DNA from: Streptomyces katrae
GTDB lineage: Bacteria > Actinomycetota > Actinomycetes > Streptomycetales > Streptomycetaceae
DNA length: 64,000 nucleotides
Assembly: GCF_000717655.1 (NCBI RefSeq)
Contig: NZ_JNZY01000001.1
Coordinates: 62,001 to 126,000, forward strand
Direction of reading: 5' to 3'
This document shows positions 25,778-34,592 of the stretch, piece by piece. The notes under the pieces are model-generated. The model saw only the letters and a list, made by a program, of their open reading frames with translations. It did not search any database and was not told the origin of the DNA. The position numbers and the translations under genes are program-made. Each line of letters opens with the position of its first letter. Position 1 is the first letter of the stretch.

Positions 25778-27039
25778 GCACCAGCACCGTTTCCGCGACG
25801 AGCGCCGCGCCCAAGAAGGACGGCGGCCGACGCAAGCTCACCCTGCCCTGGATCCTGCTGATGATCGCGGGCGGCCTCGCCCTGATCTCACTGGTCCGGG
25901 TCATCTCCGGCGCCGACGACCTGACCTCCGCGGGCCAGATCTCCGGCGCGCTCCAGCTCGCCGTCCCGATCGGCCTCGCCGGCCTCGGCGGCCTGTGGGC
26001 CGAGCGCGCGGGCGTCGTCAACATCGGCCTCGAGGGAATGATGATCCTCGGCACTTGGTTCGGTGCCTGGGCCGGCTACCAGTGGGGTCCGTGGACCGGT
26101 GTCCTCATGGGCATCGTCGGCGGCGCCCTCGGCGGCCTGCTCCACGCGATCATCACCGTGACGTTCAACGTCAACCACATCGTCTCCGGTGTGGCGGTCA
26201 ACATCCTGGCCGTCGGCTTCACCCAGTACCTGTCGAACTTCACCTTCGACAAGGCCCCGGGCGGCTCGTCCAAGCAGTCCCCGCGCATCGACCCGATCAC
26301 GGAGATCACCGTGCCGGGGTTGTCGGACTGGCTGGCCACACTGCAGGGCAAGCACTGGTTCCTGATCTCGGACATCGCCGGCGTGGTCGGCGGCCTGGTC
26401 ACCAACCTCTCGCTGCTGACCGTCGTCGCGGTCCTGCTGGTCCCCGCCACCTGGTGGGTGCTGTGGCGGACCTCCTTCGGCCTGCGCCTGCGCTCCTGCG
26501 GTGAGAACCCGGTCGCCGCCGAGTCCCTCGGCGTGAACGTCTACAAGTACAAGTACATCGCCGTGGTCGTCTCCGGCGCGATGGCCGGCCTCGGCGGCGC
26601 GTTCCTCGCGATCGTCTCCACGGGCATCTACCAGGAGGGCCAGACCGGCGGCCGCGGCTACATCGGCCTCGCCGCGATGATCTTCGGTAACTGGATGCCG
26701 GGCGGAACGGCCCTCGGTTCCGGCCTCTTCGGCTTCACCTACAGCCTCAAGCTGCGCGGCGGCGCCGAGAACGTCCACGCGATGCTGCTGCTCCTGGCGA
26801 TCCTGCTCGTCGTGGCCTTCGGCTGGTACCTGTACAAGAAGAAGCACGTCCAGGCGAGCGTGGCGGCGGTCTGCGCGGCCGGTCTGTTCCTCTGGTACGC
26901 CCTGACCGACGCCGTCCCGAGCCAGTTCGTCGAGGCGGCCCCGTACGTCACGACCCTGCTGGTGCTCGCCCTGTCGGCGCAGCGCCTGCGGATGCCCAAG
27001 GCCGACGGCCTGCCCTACCGCAAGGGCGAGGGCAAGTGA
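25774..27039 (+). CDS. Nucleoside ABC importer permease 2
   Basis: 421 residues, BPD_transp_2 family, multiple transmembrane helices. LGGLWAERAGVVNIGLEGMM is the characteristic conserved segment; NHIVSGVAVNILAVGFTQYL and FGLRLRSCGENPVAAESLGV, the ATPase coupling loop, follow. The C-terminal extension holds extra helices (AAVCAAGLFLWYALTDAVPS). The GTG start overlaps permease 1, and its stop overlaps the cytidine deaminase gene by four bases, tying import directly to deamination. Confidence 0.93.
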   Translation: MSTSTVSATSAAPKKDGGRRKLTLPWILLMIAGGLALISLVRVISGADDLTSAGQISGALQLAVPIGLAGLGGLWAERAGVVNIGLEGMMILGTWFGAWAGYQWGPWTGVLMGIVGGALGGLLHAIITVTFNVNHIVSGVAVNILAVGFTQYLSNFTFDKAPGGSSKQSPRIDPITEITVPGLSDWLATLQGKHWFLISDIAGVVGGLVTNLSLLTVVAVLLVPATWWVLWRTSFGLRLRSCGENPVAAESLGVNVYKYKYIAVVVSGAMAGLGGAFLAIVSTGIYQEGQTGGRGYIGLAAMIFGNWMPGGTALGSGLFGFTYSLKLRGGAENVHAMLLLLAILLVVAFGWYLYKKKHVQASVAAVCAAGLFLWYALTDAVPSQFVEAAPYVTTLLVLALSAQRLRMPKADGLPYRKGEGK

Positions 27040-27425
27040 CCGACGTGGACTGGGAGGCCCTGCGGGCCGCCGCCCGGGAGGCCATGTCCCGGGCGTACGC
27101 CCCGTACTCCGGCTTTCCGGTCGGCGTCGCGGCCCTCGTCGACGACGGCCGCACCGTGGTCGGCTGCAACGTGGAGAACGCCAGCTACGGGCTCAGCCTG
27201 TGCGCCGAATGCGGACTGGTCTCCGCGCTCCAGGCCACGGGCGGCGGCCGGCTGACGCACTTCACGTGCGTGGACGGCAAGGGCGAGAGCCTCGTCCCGT
27301 GCGGGCGCTGCCGCCAGCTGCTCTTCGAGTTCGGCGGTCCGGAACTGCTGGTGGAGACCCCAGAGGGGATCCTTCCGCTGGCCGAGATGCTGCCGCAGTC
27401 CTTCGGGCCGGACCACCTGAGATAG
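27036..27425 (+). CDS. cdd: Cytidine deaminase
   Basis: 129 residues, the usual size of the small homotetrameric enzyme. Converts cytidine and deoxycytidine to uridine and deoxyuridine. Visible: AYAPYSGFPVGVAALVDDG, substrate-binding GCNVENASYGLSLCAE with zinc ligand Cys and catalytic Glu, and PCGRCRQLLFEF with the other two zinc cysteines. GTG start overlaps the permease stop (GTGA), making it the last gene of the importer operon before a strong terminator. Confidence 0.95.
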   Translation: MTDVDWEALRAAAREAMSRAYAPYSGFPVGVAALVDDGRTVVGCNVENASYGLSLCAECGLVSALQATGGGRLTHFTCVDGKGESLVPCGRCRQLLFEFGGPELLVETPEGILPLAEMLPQSFGPDHLR

Positions 27426-27432
27426 CCGTGCC

Positions 27433-27466
27433 GACGGCCCTTCGCCCTGCCGGGCGAAGGGCCGTC
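27433..27466 (+). terminator. Terminator of the nucleoside importer-cdd operon
   Basis: Perfect 15-bp stem (27433-27447 / 27452-27466) with tetraloop TGCC, followed by a pyrimidine-rich run with T-triplets. It lies 8 bases past the cdd stop. Confidence 0.85.
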
Positions 27467-27494
27467 TCCCTTCCGTCTTTCTTTCCCCTCATCT

Positions 27495-27506
27495 CTATGC
27501 GCGTAG
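27495..27506. promoter_or_regulatory. Nucleoside-regulon operator copy 3
   Basis: CTATGCGCGTAG, one mismatch from the perfect palindrome, 13 bases before the deoA start and directly abutting its GAAGGA ribosome binding site. It gives deoA its own regulated promoter after the cdd terminator. Confidence 0.75.
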
Positions 27507-27519
27507 AAGGAAGCACCAC

Positions 27520-28797
27520 ATGGACGTCATCTCCGTCATCCGCACCAAGCGGGACCGCGGCGAGCTGAGCCCCGAGCAGATCGACTGGGTCATCGACGCG
27601 TACACGCGCGGTGTCGTCGCCGACGAGCAGATGTCGGCGCTGGCGATGGCCATCCTGCTGAACGGCATGAACCGGGCCGAGATCAAGCGCTGGACCGCCG
27701 CGATGATCGCGTCGGGCGAGCGGATGAACTTCGACTCCCTGTCCCGCCCCACCGCGGACAAGCACTCCACGGGCGGCGTCGGCGACAAGATCACCCTGCC
27801 GCTGGCCCCGCTCGTCGCCGCCTGCGGCGCGGCCGTGCCGCAGCTGTCGGGCCGCGGCCTCGGCCACACCGGCGGCACCCTGGACAAGCTGGAGTCGATC
27901 CCCGGCTGGCGCGCGCTGCTCTCCAACGAGGAGATGCTGCACGTCCTCGACACCACCGGCGCGGTCATCTGTGCGGCGGGCGACGGCCTGGCCCCCGCCG
28001 ACAAGAAGCTGTACGCCCTGCGCGACGTGACGGGCACCGTCGAGGCCATCCCGCTGATCGCCTCCTCGATCATGTCGAAGAAGATCGCCGAGGGCACCGG
28101 CTCGCTCGTCCTCGACGTGAAGGTCGGCACCGGCGCGTTCATGAAGAACATCGAGGACGCGCGCGAGCTCGCCTCGACGATGGTCGCCCTCGGTACGGAC
28201 AGTGGGGTCAAGACGATCGCGCTGCTCACCGACATGTCCACCCCGCTCGGCCTGACGGCCGGCAACGCGCTGGAGATCCGCGAGTCGGTCGAGGTCCTGG
28301 CCGGCGGCGGCCCCTCCGACGTCGTCGAGCTGACCCTGGCGCTGGCCCGCGAGATGCTGGACGCGGCGGGCATCAAGGACGCCGACCCGGCCAAGGCGCT
28401 GGCCGACGGCTCCGCGATGGACGTCTGGCGCCGGATGATCGCGGCTCAGGGCGGCGACCCGGACGCGGCCCTCCCGGTCGCCCGCGAGCAGCACGTCGTC
28501 ACCGCCCCGTCCTCGGGCGTCCTGACCCGACTGGACGCGTACGGCGTCGGCGTCGGCGCCTGGCGCCTGGGCGCCGGCCGCGCGCGCAAGGAGGACCCGG
28601 TGCAGGCGGGCGCGGGCATCGAGCTCCACGCGAAGCCGGGCGACACCGTGACCGCGGGCCAGCCGCTGATGACCCTGCACACGGACACCCCGGAGAAGTT
28701 CGAGTACGCCCTGGCCTCCCTGGAGGGCACGTACGACATCGCCCCGGCCGGCACGGCGTTCTCCGCCACGCCGATCGTCCTGGACCGCATCGCCTGA
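27520..28797 (+). CDS. deoA: Thymidine / pyrimidine nucleoside phosphorylase
   Basis: 425 residues. Splits thymidine, deoxyuridine or uridine with phosphate to free base and (deoxy)ribose-1-phosphate. Visible: N-terminal alpha domain with VISVIRTKRDRGELSPEQID, phosphate-binding KHSTGGVGDKITLPLAPLVA, SGRGLGHTGGTLDKLESIPG (family signature), KKLYALRDVTGTVEAIPLI and the C-terminal PYNP domain (KPGDTVTAGQPLMTLHTD). ATG is supported by GAAGGA upstream. Together with cdd and deoC it completes deoxycytidine degradation. Confidence 0.96.
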   Translation: MDVISVIRTKRDRGELSPEQIDWVIDAYTRGVVADEQMSALAMAILLNGMNRAEIKRWTAAMIASGERMNFDSLSRPTADKHSTGGVGDKITLPLAPLVAACGAAVPQLSGRGLGHTGGTLDKLESIPGWRALLSNEEMLHVLDTTGAVICAAGDGLAPADKKLYALRDVTGTVEAIPLIASSIMSKKIAEGTGSLVLDVKVGTGAFMKNIEDARELASTMVALGTDSGVKTIALLTDMSTPLGLTAGNALEIRESVEVLAGGGPSDVVELTLALAREMLDAAGIKDADPAKALADGSAMDVWRRMIAAQGGDPDAALPVAREQHVVTAPSSGVLTRLDAYGVGVGAWRLGAGRARKEDPVQAGAGIELHAKPGDTVTAGQPLMTLHTDTPEKFEYALASLEGTYDIAPAGTAFSATPIVLDRIA

Positions 28798-28814
28798 CCT
28801 GCGGCCCCCCAACG

Positions 28815-28850
28815 CGTCGGCGCGGCTCCCCGTCCGGAGCCGCGCCGACG
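28815..28850 (+). terminator. Terminator of deoA
   Basis: Perfect 15-bp GC stem (28815-28829 / 28836-28850), loop CCGTCC, followed by TCTTTCC, 18 bases past the deoA stop. Confidence 0.85.
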
Positions 28851-28865
28851 TCTTTCCGCGTACCG

Positions 28866-29234
28866 ATGAGTTCGGGCGGGCCCGGCAGTCACCCCTGCGT
28901 GGAGATCATGCGACTCGTGCTGCCCGGACCCCGACCGACCGCGAGGGACGTGGAGGGGCTGTGCGCCCGTCTCGTCCGGCTGTACGAGGGCGGGGCCACC
29001 GCGGTGGTGTGCGACGCCGGCGCCGTCACCGCTGCGGACCTCGCCACCGTCGAGGCCCTGGCCCGGCTGCGGCTCGCCGCGCGGGGGCGGCCGTTCCGGG
29101 TGACCGGAGCCGGGCCGCCGCTACGCGCCCTGCTGGACCTCGTCGGACTCGTCGAGCTGCTCGGGGAGGCCGAACAGGGGGAACCAGCGGGCGGTGTCCA
29201 GGAAGGCGTTCAGGCCGGTGATGCGGCCCCCTGA
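28866..29234 (+). CDS. STAS-domain protein
   Basis: 122 residues. The core TAVVCDAGAVTAADLATVEA followed by LARLRLAARGRPFRVTGAGP and LLDLVGLVELL is a STAS fold, like anti-sigma-factor antagonists and MlaB-like proteins. The usual phosphorylatable Ser/Thr position reads VTAADL, so Thr may serve. The last 38 codons overlap, in the opposite direction, the end of the ECF sigma factor gene (29121 onwards), and read as low-complexity, so the true functional end is around 29150. It could regulate a sigma factor or a lipid-transport protein. Confidence 0.65.
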   Translation: MSSGGPGSHPCVEIMRLVLPGPRPTARDVEGLCARLVRLYEGGATAVVCDAGAVTAADLATVEALARLRLAARGRPFRVTGAGPPLRALLDLVGLVELLGEAEQGEPAGGVQEGVQAGDAAP

Positions 29235-30140
29235 GATCTCCAGGACCTGCAGCGCCCACGGCGTCCAGCCCGGCTTCCCGTCCTCCCGGGGCCGGTACTG
29301 GCCGAAGGCCGGCAAGCCGTTCGCCGTGGTCGGGATCAGGCGGGAGCCCTTGCAGCCGATGCCCTGGTTCAGATGCCAGGCCGCGATGTCCGCCGGCCCC
29401 TGCAGCCACAGGTCGAACGGCGGCATCGACAGCACCGCGTCCTCGTGCAGCAGGGTGGTCAGCCGCGAGATGTCGTACGCCTCGAAGGCCGAGAGGTACT
29501 GCTCCAGCAGTTTCACCTGCTCCGCGTCCAGCGGGTCCGCCGCCTCGCTCTCGCGCATGCGGGTGGCGGACATCTTGGCCCGGGCCCGCTGCAGGGCACT
29601 GTTCACCGAGGCCACCGTCGTGTCCAGCAGCGCCGCGACCTCGTCCGCCTTCCACGCCAGCACCTCGCGCAGGATCAGCACCGCCCGCTGCTTCGCCGGC
29701 AGGTGCTGCAGCGCCGCCACGAACGCCAGCCGTACGGATTCCTTCGCCAGCGCCCTCTCCGCCGGATCGGCGGTCTGCGGCAGCACCCGCCCGTCCGGGA
29801 CCGGCTCCAGCCACGTCGCCTCCGGCGACTGGCTCAGTACCGCGGACGCCTGGTGCTGCGGGGCGCTGAGGTCCATCGGGCGGGCCCGCTTCTTCCCCGC
29901 GCTCAGCAGGTCCAGGCAGACGTTGGTGGCGATCCGGTACAGCCACGAGCGCAGCGAGGACCGGCCCTCGAACTTCTCGAAGCTGCGCCAGGCGCGGACG
30001 TACGTGTCCTGCACCGCGTCCTCGGCGTCGAAGGAGGAGCCGAGCATGCGGTAGCAGTAGCCGGTGAGCTCGACCCGGTAGCGGTCCATCGCCGCATCCA
30101 GGTCGGAGTCGATGCCGGTTCCGGTCGCGAGGTCACTCAT
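29121..30140 (-). CDS. ECF sigma factor with C-terminal SnoaL-like domain
   Basis: 339 residues. Region 2 (YCYRMLGSSFDAEDAVQDTY, then FEGRSSLRSWLYRIATNVCLD) and region 4 (ALQHLPAKQRAVLILREVL, then WKADEVAALLDTTVASVNSA) are typical of ECF sigma factors. After residue 210 it carries a SnoaL/NTF2-like fold (LLEQYLSAFEAYDISRLTTL, DIAAWHLNQG, ITGLNAFLDTARWFPLFGLP). Such fused C-terminal domains replace a separate anti-sigma factor in the SigG/SigJ-like groups. ATG at 30140 precedes region 2. Its end overlaps the STAS gene by 114 bases in convergent orientation. Confidence 0.9.
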   Translation of the reverse strand: MSDLATGTGIDSDLDAAMDRYRVELTGYCYRMLGSSFDAEDAVQDTYVRAWRSFEKFEGRSSLRSWLYRIATNVCLDLLSAGKKRARPMDLSAPQHQASAVLSQSPEATWLEPVPDGRVLPQTADPAERALAKESVRLAFVAALQHLPAKQRAVLILREVLAWKADEVAALLDTTVASVNSALQRARAKMSATRMRESEAADPLDAEQVKLLEQYLSAFEAYDISRLTTLLHEDAVLSMPPFDLWLQGPADIAAWHLNQGIGCKGSRLIPTTANGLPAFGQYRPREDGKPGWTPWALQVLEISGGRITGLNAFLDTARWFPLFGLPEQLDESDEVQQGA

Positions 30141-30215
30141 GGCGTCTTCCCCCAGTCGGTGCGATACCTCGAAAACTACCGGAGGGGTCTGACAACGGCA
30201 GCCGGAAAGCCCTGG

Positions 30216-30956
30216 CTAGGTACCGGGCTTGCGGCCGTACACGTACACGTCGTCGCCCTTGGCCAGCAGGTTCCAATAGGCCTTCGCGTCCGCGGGCCGC
30301 ATGTTCACGCAGCCTCCTGAGCCCGGCGGGTTCCACATGCTCTTCTCGACGGAGTGGAAGGCGATCCCGCCGTCGAAGAACTGCGCGTACGGCATCGACA
30401 CGTCGTAGATCGTCGACCAGTGGTCGATGCTGCGGTGGTAGATCCGCTTCAGGCCGGTCCGGGTCTCGGTGCCGTCCTTGCCGGTGCGGACCGGAACCGG
30501 GCCGTACTCCAAGGTGGCGCCGTCCTGGACCCAGCTGAGCTGGCGGGTCAGGTCGACGCAGGCGATCCGGCCCAGGTTCACCGGGCACTTGCCGTCCTTG
30601 TCCGGCGTCGTGCCCGCCGCCCGCTGCGCCAGCATGGTGCTCATCGTCTGCCAGGTCAGCGGCCCGGCGTACCCCGCGGCCGGGGCGATGCCGTGCTGCG
30701 CCTGGAACGCCTTGACCGCCTGGCAGTCGGCCGCGGACTGCCACCCGTCGACCGGCCGCCCCAGGAACTGCTCCACCTGACGCTGGTACGGCCCCGTGGT
30801 GACGTTGCACGAGCCGGCGGCCTGCGCCGCCCCGCCCGCGCCGACCACCAGCGGGGCCGCGAGCACCACCGCCCCGCAGACCACCGCCGCCGCACGTCGC
30901 CACGTGCGCGTCCGTCCCGTACGCATCCGTCCCGTACGCATCCGCATGGATTTCAC
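30216..30956 (-). CDS. Secreted L,D-transpeptidase
   Basis: 246 residues. Signal peptide preceded by a repeated basic segment (RMRTGRMRTGRTRT), a hydrophobic core (AAAVVCGAVVLAAPLVVGAG) and cleavage near AAQAAG. A peptidoglycan-binding-like helix region (VEQFLGRPVDGWQSAADCQA, AFQAQHGIAPAAGYAG) precedes the YkuD catalytic domain, whose motif is HSVEKSM...SGGCVNMRP with catalytic Cys. It is expected to cross-link peptidoglycan outside the cell. The GTG at 30956 is the longest start; ATG codons four residues later are alternatives. Confidence 0.88.
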   Translation of the reverse strand: MKSMRMRTGRMRTGRTRTWRRAAAVVCGAVVLAAPLVVGAGGAAQAAGSCNVTTGPYQRQVEQFLGRPVDGWQSAADCQAVKAFQAQHGIAPAAGYAGPLTWQTMSTMLAQRAAGTTPDKDGKCPVNLGRIACVDLTRQLSWVQDGATLEYGPVPVRTGKDGTETRTGLKRIYHRSIDHWSTIYDVSMPYAQFFDGGIAFHSVEKSMWNPPGSGGCVNMRPADAKAYWNLLAKGDDVYVYGRKPGT

Positions 30957-31010
30957 GTCGGACTCCCTCCCACCCCCTCATGCCTTCCCGGCGGTGAGGG
31001 ACAACGCGCC

Positions 31011-31042
31011 GGAGCCCGGGGCGGCTTGCGCCTCCGGGCTCC
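31011..31042 (-). terminator. Hairpin after the MFS transporter gene
   Basis: Arms GGAGCCCGG (31011-31019) and CCGGGCTCC (31034-31042) form a perfect 9-bp stem, about 50 bases past the MFS gene stop on the minus strand and before the L,D-transpeptidase start. Confidence 0.6.
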
Positions 31043-31091
31043 GTAATTCCGCTCGTACCGATGCCGTACGGGCGATCCGCGCGCGGCCGTA

Positions 31092-32375
31092 TCAGCGTGC
31101 GGCGGCCAGCGCGCCGTGACGCCGCTCCGCGCGGGCCGCGTGCGAGCCGTACAGGGTGATCGACACGACGCCGAGCACGGCCAGCAGCGCGATGCCCACC
31201 GTGGCCGCCCAGCCCGCCGAGTGGTAGGCGAGCGCACCGAGCGTGCCGCCCGCGCTGGAGCCCAGGTAGTACGCCGACTGGTACAGCGCCGAGGCCTGCG
31301 CGCGGCCCGACGTCGCCGTCCGGCTCACCGCGGCGGACGCCACCGCGTGGCCGGCGAAGAAGCCGGCGGTGATCAGGACCAGTCCGACCAGGATCGCGGC
31401 GAGCGAGTCCGCCAGGGACAGCAGCAGGCCCAGCGCGGTCGTGGTCACCGCCAGGTACAGCGCCCCGCGCCGCCCGGCCCGGGCCACCAGCTGCCCGGCG
31501 GCGGCGGAGGAGACCGTACCGACCAGGTAGATCAGGAAGATCGACCCGATCACGCCCTGCCCGAGCGAGAACGGCTCGTCGACCAGCCGGTAGCCGATGA
31601 CGGTGTACACGGCACCGAAGACGGTCATGAACAGCGCGCCGATCCCGTACAGCCGCATCAGCAGCGGATCGCGCAGATGGCGGGCGACGGTACGGCCCAC
31701 CGCGCGCGGGTTCAGCGAGGCCGGGCGGAAGAACCGGGCCCGGGGGAGCAGCACCAGGAAGGCGGCCGCGCAGGCCAGCGCCATCACGCCGACGGCCAGC
31801 AGCCCGCCCCGCCAGCCCCACACCTGGGCCGCCCAGCCGGTGACGAGGCGGCCGCTCATGCCGCCGATGGAATTGCCCGCCACGAACAGGCCGATCGCGC
31901 CCACCAGGGCCTTCGGCTTGACCTCCTCCGCCAGGTACGCCATCGCGGAGGCCGGGATGCCGGCGATCGCCGCGCCCTGGACGGCGCGCAGCGCGACCAG
32001 CCACTCAAGGTTTGGCGCGAACGGCACGAGGAGGCCGACGCCGACGGCGACCAGCATGGAGACCGTCATCATCCGGGTCCGGCCGAAGCGCTCGGAGAGC
32101 GCGCTGAGCGGCAGGACGAACAGGGCGAGGGCGCCGGTGGCCGCGGACACGGTCCAGCTGGCCTGACCCGCCGTCACCCCGAACCCGTCGGAGATCGCGG
32201 GCAGCAGCGCCTGGGTGGAGTAGAGGAGGGCGAACGTCGCGAGTCCGGCGGCGAAGAGCGCGAGGCTCATGCGGCGGTAGCCGGGGCGGCCGGGGGAGCG
32301 GGGTTCCGGTGCGGCAGGAGACGACGGGGTGGAGGCACCCGTGGTGACGGGCGCCCCGGTATGAACGGGAGGCAT
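31092..32375 (-). CDS. MFS transporter (drug/metabolite exporter type)
   Basis: 427 residues with about 12 transmembrane helices. The N-terminal LALFAAGLATFALLYSTQAL and LPAISDGFGVTAGQASWTVS, then LSERFGRTRMMTVSM (loop 2-3 motif A equivalent), identify a major facilitator. The family resembles YnfM/arabinose-efflux-like permeases. Substrate is unknown. It is divergent from an adjacent LysR-type gene with only 99 bases between, the usual arrangement of a LysR regulator and its target. ATG at 32375 (MPPVHTGAP) is chosen; longer starts overlap the promoter. Confidence 0.88.
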   Translation of the reverse strand: MPPVHTGAPVTTGASTPSSPAAPEPRSPGRPGYRRMSLALFAAGLATFALLYSTQALLPAISDGFGVTAGQASWTVSAATGALALFVLPLSALSERFGRTRMMTVSMLVAVGVGLLVPFAPNLEWLVALRAVQGAAIAGIPASAMAYLAEEVKPKALVGAIGLFVAGNSIGGMSGRLVTGWAAQVWGWRGGLLAVGVMALACAAAFLVLLPRARFFRPASLNPRAVGRTVARHLRDPLLMRLYGIGALFMTVFGAVYTVIGYRLVDEPFSLGQGVIGSIFLIYLVGTVSSAAAGQLVARAGRRGALYLAVTTTALGLLLSLADSLAAILVGLVLITAGFFAGHAVASAAVSRTATSGRAQASALYQSAYYLGSSAGGTLGALAYHSAGWAATVGIALLAVLGVVSITLYGSHAARAERRHGALAAAR

Positions 32376-32474
32376 GCAACGACCGTAGACCCGTCCCGTT
32401 TCATGCGTCCAATGCACAGAATCGCGATAATCGATCCACTGGTGCATGACCACAGCTCAGAGGGGTGCCTGTCA

Positions 32475-33473
32475 ATGAACCGTTACGAAGAAGACATCGC
32501 GGTGACAGGTTTGCTGGCACCGCGCCTCGCGCATTTCGCCGCCGTCGCCCGCCACGAGCACGTCACCCGGGCCGCGCACGAGCTGGGCGTTCCGCAGTCC
32601 ACCCTGTCCCGGGCCATGGTCAGGCTCGAACAGGACCTCGGCGTCACGCTGTTCGCCCGCAAGGGCCGCACCGTCGCGCTCACCACGGCCGGCCGGACCT
32701 TCCTCGCCTCGGCCGAGCGGGCCCTCGCCGAAATCGCCCGCGCCGCCGAGTCGGTGCAGCAGGACGCCGACCCGGCCTTCGGCAAGGTGGCGTTCGGTTT
32801 CCTGCACACCCTCGGCCCCGAAACCGTGCCCGGCCTGATCCGCGCCTTCCGCGCCGACCACCCGCGCGTGCGCTTCTCCCTGGTGCAGAACTACGGCGAG
32901 GCCATGCTCGAGAAGCTGCGGGCCGGCGAGCTCGACCTCTGCCTGACCTCACCGCTCCCCGACGCCCCCGACCTGGTCACCCGCCGCCTGGACGTGCAGC
33001 GGCTGCGCCTGGTGGTCCCCGACGACCACCGGCTGGCCACCCGCAAGCGCATCCGCCTCGCCGAGGCCGCCGAGGAAACGTTCGTCACCCTGGAGCCCGG
33101 CTACGGCATGCGCCGCATCACCGACGACCTGTGTGCGGAGGCCGGGTTCACCCCGCGGGTGGCCTTCGAGGGCGAGGAGGCCGAGACCCTGCGCGGCCTG
33201 GTAGCGGCCGGTCTCGGCGTGGCCCTGCTGCCGCCACCGGCCGTGGCCCGCCCCGGCGTGGTCGAGCTGACGGTGACGGCCCCGCGCGCGGTCCGCGAGA
33301 TCGGCGTCGCCTGGCTCGACGGTCACCCCGACACGCCCCCGGTCGCCGAGTTCAAGCGCTTCCTCCTGTCCCGCCGCGGCCGGCTGATCCCGGAGCTGCA
33401 CGGCGGTCACCCGGGTCAGGATCCGGCCTCGTCCCCGGAGGCGGCAGCAGGCGCAGCCGAGGAGAGCAAGTAG
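32475..33473 (+). CDS. LysR-family transcriptional regulator
   Basis: 332 residues. N-terminal winged helix-turn-helix (LAHFAAVARHEHVTRAAHEL, VPQSTLSRAMVRLEQDLGVT, LFARKGRTVALTTAGR) followed by the effector-binding domain from about residue 95 (GKVAFGFLHTLGPETVPGLI...). Divergent from the MFS gene, which it probably controls. An inverted pair ATGCAC (32412-32417) / GTGCAT (32442-32447) in the shared upstream region could be its site. ATG at 32475 has GAGGGG upstream. The 3' end overlaps the convergent LuxR-type gene by 58 bases. Confidence 0.9.
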   Translation: MNRYEEDIAVTGLLAPRLAHFAAVARHEHVTRAAHELGVPQSTLSRAMVRLEQDLGVTLFARKGRTVALTTAGRTFLASAERALAEIARAAESVQQDADPAFGKVAFGFLHTLGPETVPGLIRAFRADHPRVRFSLVQNYGEAMLEKLRAGELDLCLTSPLPDAPDLVTRRLDVQRLRLVVPDDHRLATRKRIRLAEAAEETFVTLEPGYGMRRITDDLCAEAGFTPRVAFEGEEAETLRGLVAAGLGVALLPPPAVARPGVVELTVTAPRAVREIGVAWLDGHPDTPPVAEFKRFLLSRRGRLIPELHGGHPGQDPASSPEAAAGAAEESK

Positions 33474-34462
33474 CCTGCCTGGAAGCGGGACTTGGCGCCG
33501 ACAGCGCGCATGATCTCCGCGATGTGGCGCTGGCAGGTCCGTTCCGACATGCCCAGCCGGCGCGCGATCACCTTGTCCTCCAGCCCCTCCGCCAGCAGCC
33601 GCACGATCGTCTGCCGCAGCTCGTCCGAGAGCGAGCGGGCCGCCTCCGGGCTCACCGTCGTGGGGAACGGCTCCGCCTCCACCCAGCACCGCTCGAACGC
33701 CGAAGCCATGAAGTGCACGACCGCCGGCTCCCGCACCACCAGCGCCGCCCCGCTGCGGTCCGGCACCGCCATCAGCCCCGTGTGCCCGTCGAAGACCAGC
33801 ATCCGCATCAGGGCGTCGCCCAGCGTCCGCACCTGCGCGCCCAGCGCCGTCACCCGCTCCACGTACGCTGCCGTGGGCCGCGAGTAGCGCGCCGTGTGCT
33901 GGTAGACCGTGCGCATCCGCACCCCGCGCGCCAGCAGCGACTCGTCCCGCCCGATCGCCTCCTCCAGCGTCTCCACCGGCCGGCCCCCGCCCGGCTGCGA
34001 GGTCAGCAGCTCCCGCTCACACCCCGCGACCAGCTCCGCGATCAGCGCGCGCACCGCCCCCAGATCGGTGATCAGCTCCAGCTTCGCCCGCCCCGACCCG
34101 TTGCGTTCGAGGTGCGCCGCCCCCGCCTCGTACGCCGGGACCAGCGTCTCCAGCCGCCCGCGCAGCCGGTCCATCTCGTCGTGGGTCTCCCGTACGAGCA
34201 GGGCCAGCGGGGCCAGCGCCCGGGCCGCCGCCGCCCGCGGAGCGACGGCGCTCCACCGCTCCGGACCGTCGCCGGAGGCCCGCTGGAGCAGGTGCGCGGC
34301 GGCCAGTTCGGTGATCGCCGCGGCCGCCCGCGCCCCGAGGGCCTCGGTGGCCTCCGCCTCGGCGAACGAATGCCGCTCCACGGCGTACGCGTACAGCCGC
34401 CGGGCGGCGCGGCTCAGGTCGCCCCCGCGCGGCTGGTCGGCTTCGTCGGCTGGCATATGCAT
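33416..34462 (-). CDS. LuxR-type transcriptional regulator with N-terminal TrmB-like region
   Basis: 348 residues. The C-terminal helix-turn-helix reads LSDELRQTIVRLLAEGLEDK, VIARRLGMSERTCQRHIAEI, MRAVGAKSRFQAGYL, a LuxR/GerE domain. The N-terminal part (ARRLYAYAVERHSFAEAEAT, AAITELAAAHLLQRA) resembles a TrmB-like winged helix, and the middle (CERELLTSQPGG, RGVRMRTVYQH) resembles the phospholipase-D-like sensor region of Streptomyces helix-turn-helix regulators. The ligand is unknown. ATG at 34462 has GGGA upstream; ATG at 34456 is an alternative. Confidence 0.88.
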   Translation of the reverse strand: MHMPADEADQPRGGDLSRAARRLYAYAVERHSFAEAEATEALGARAAAAITELAAAHLLQRASGDGPERWSAVAPRAAAARALAPLALLVRETHDEMDRLRGRLETLVPAYEAGAAHLERNGSGRAKLELITDLGAVRALIAELVAGCERELLTSQPGGGRPVETLEEAIGRDESLLARGVRMRTVYQHTARYSRPTAAYVERVTALGAQVRTLGDALMRMLVFDGHTGLMAVPDRSGAALVVREPAVVHFMASAFERCWVEAEPFPTTVSPEAARSLSDELRQTIVRLLAEGLEDKVIARRLGMSERTCQRHIAEIMRAVGAKSRFQAGYLLSSAAPAAASGDEAGS

Positions 34463-34592
34463 ATTCGTCCCGGCTTGCGGATGTTTATAAACCCCTCGTG
34501 TTCCCGCAAGGCGGCAAGACGACCCCCGGTCGGGCACCTTGTGGATAGGCCGAACCGGCACAGTGGTCACACCGGGTGAAGGGGGAAACGCG

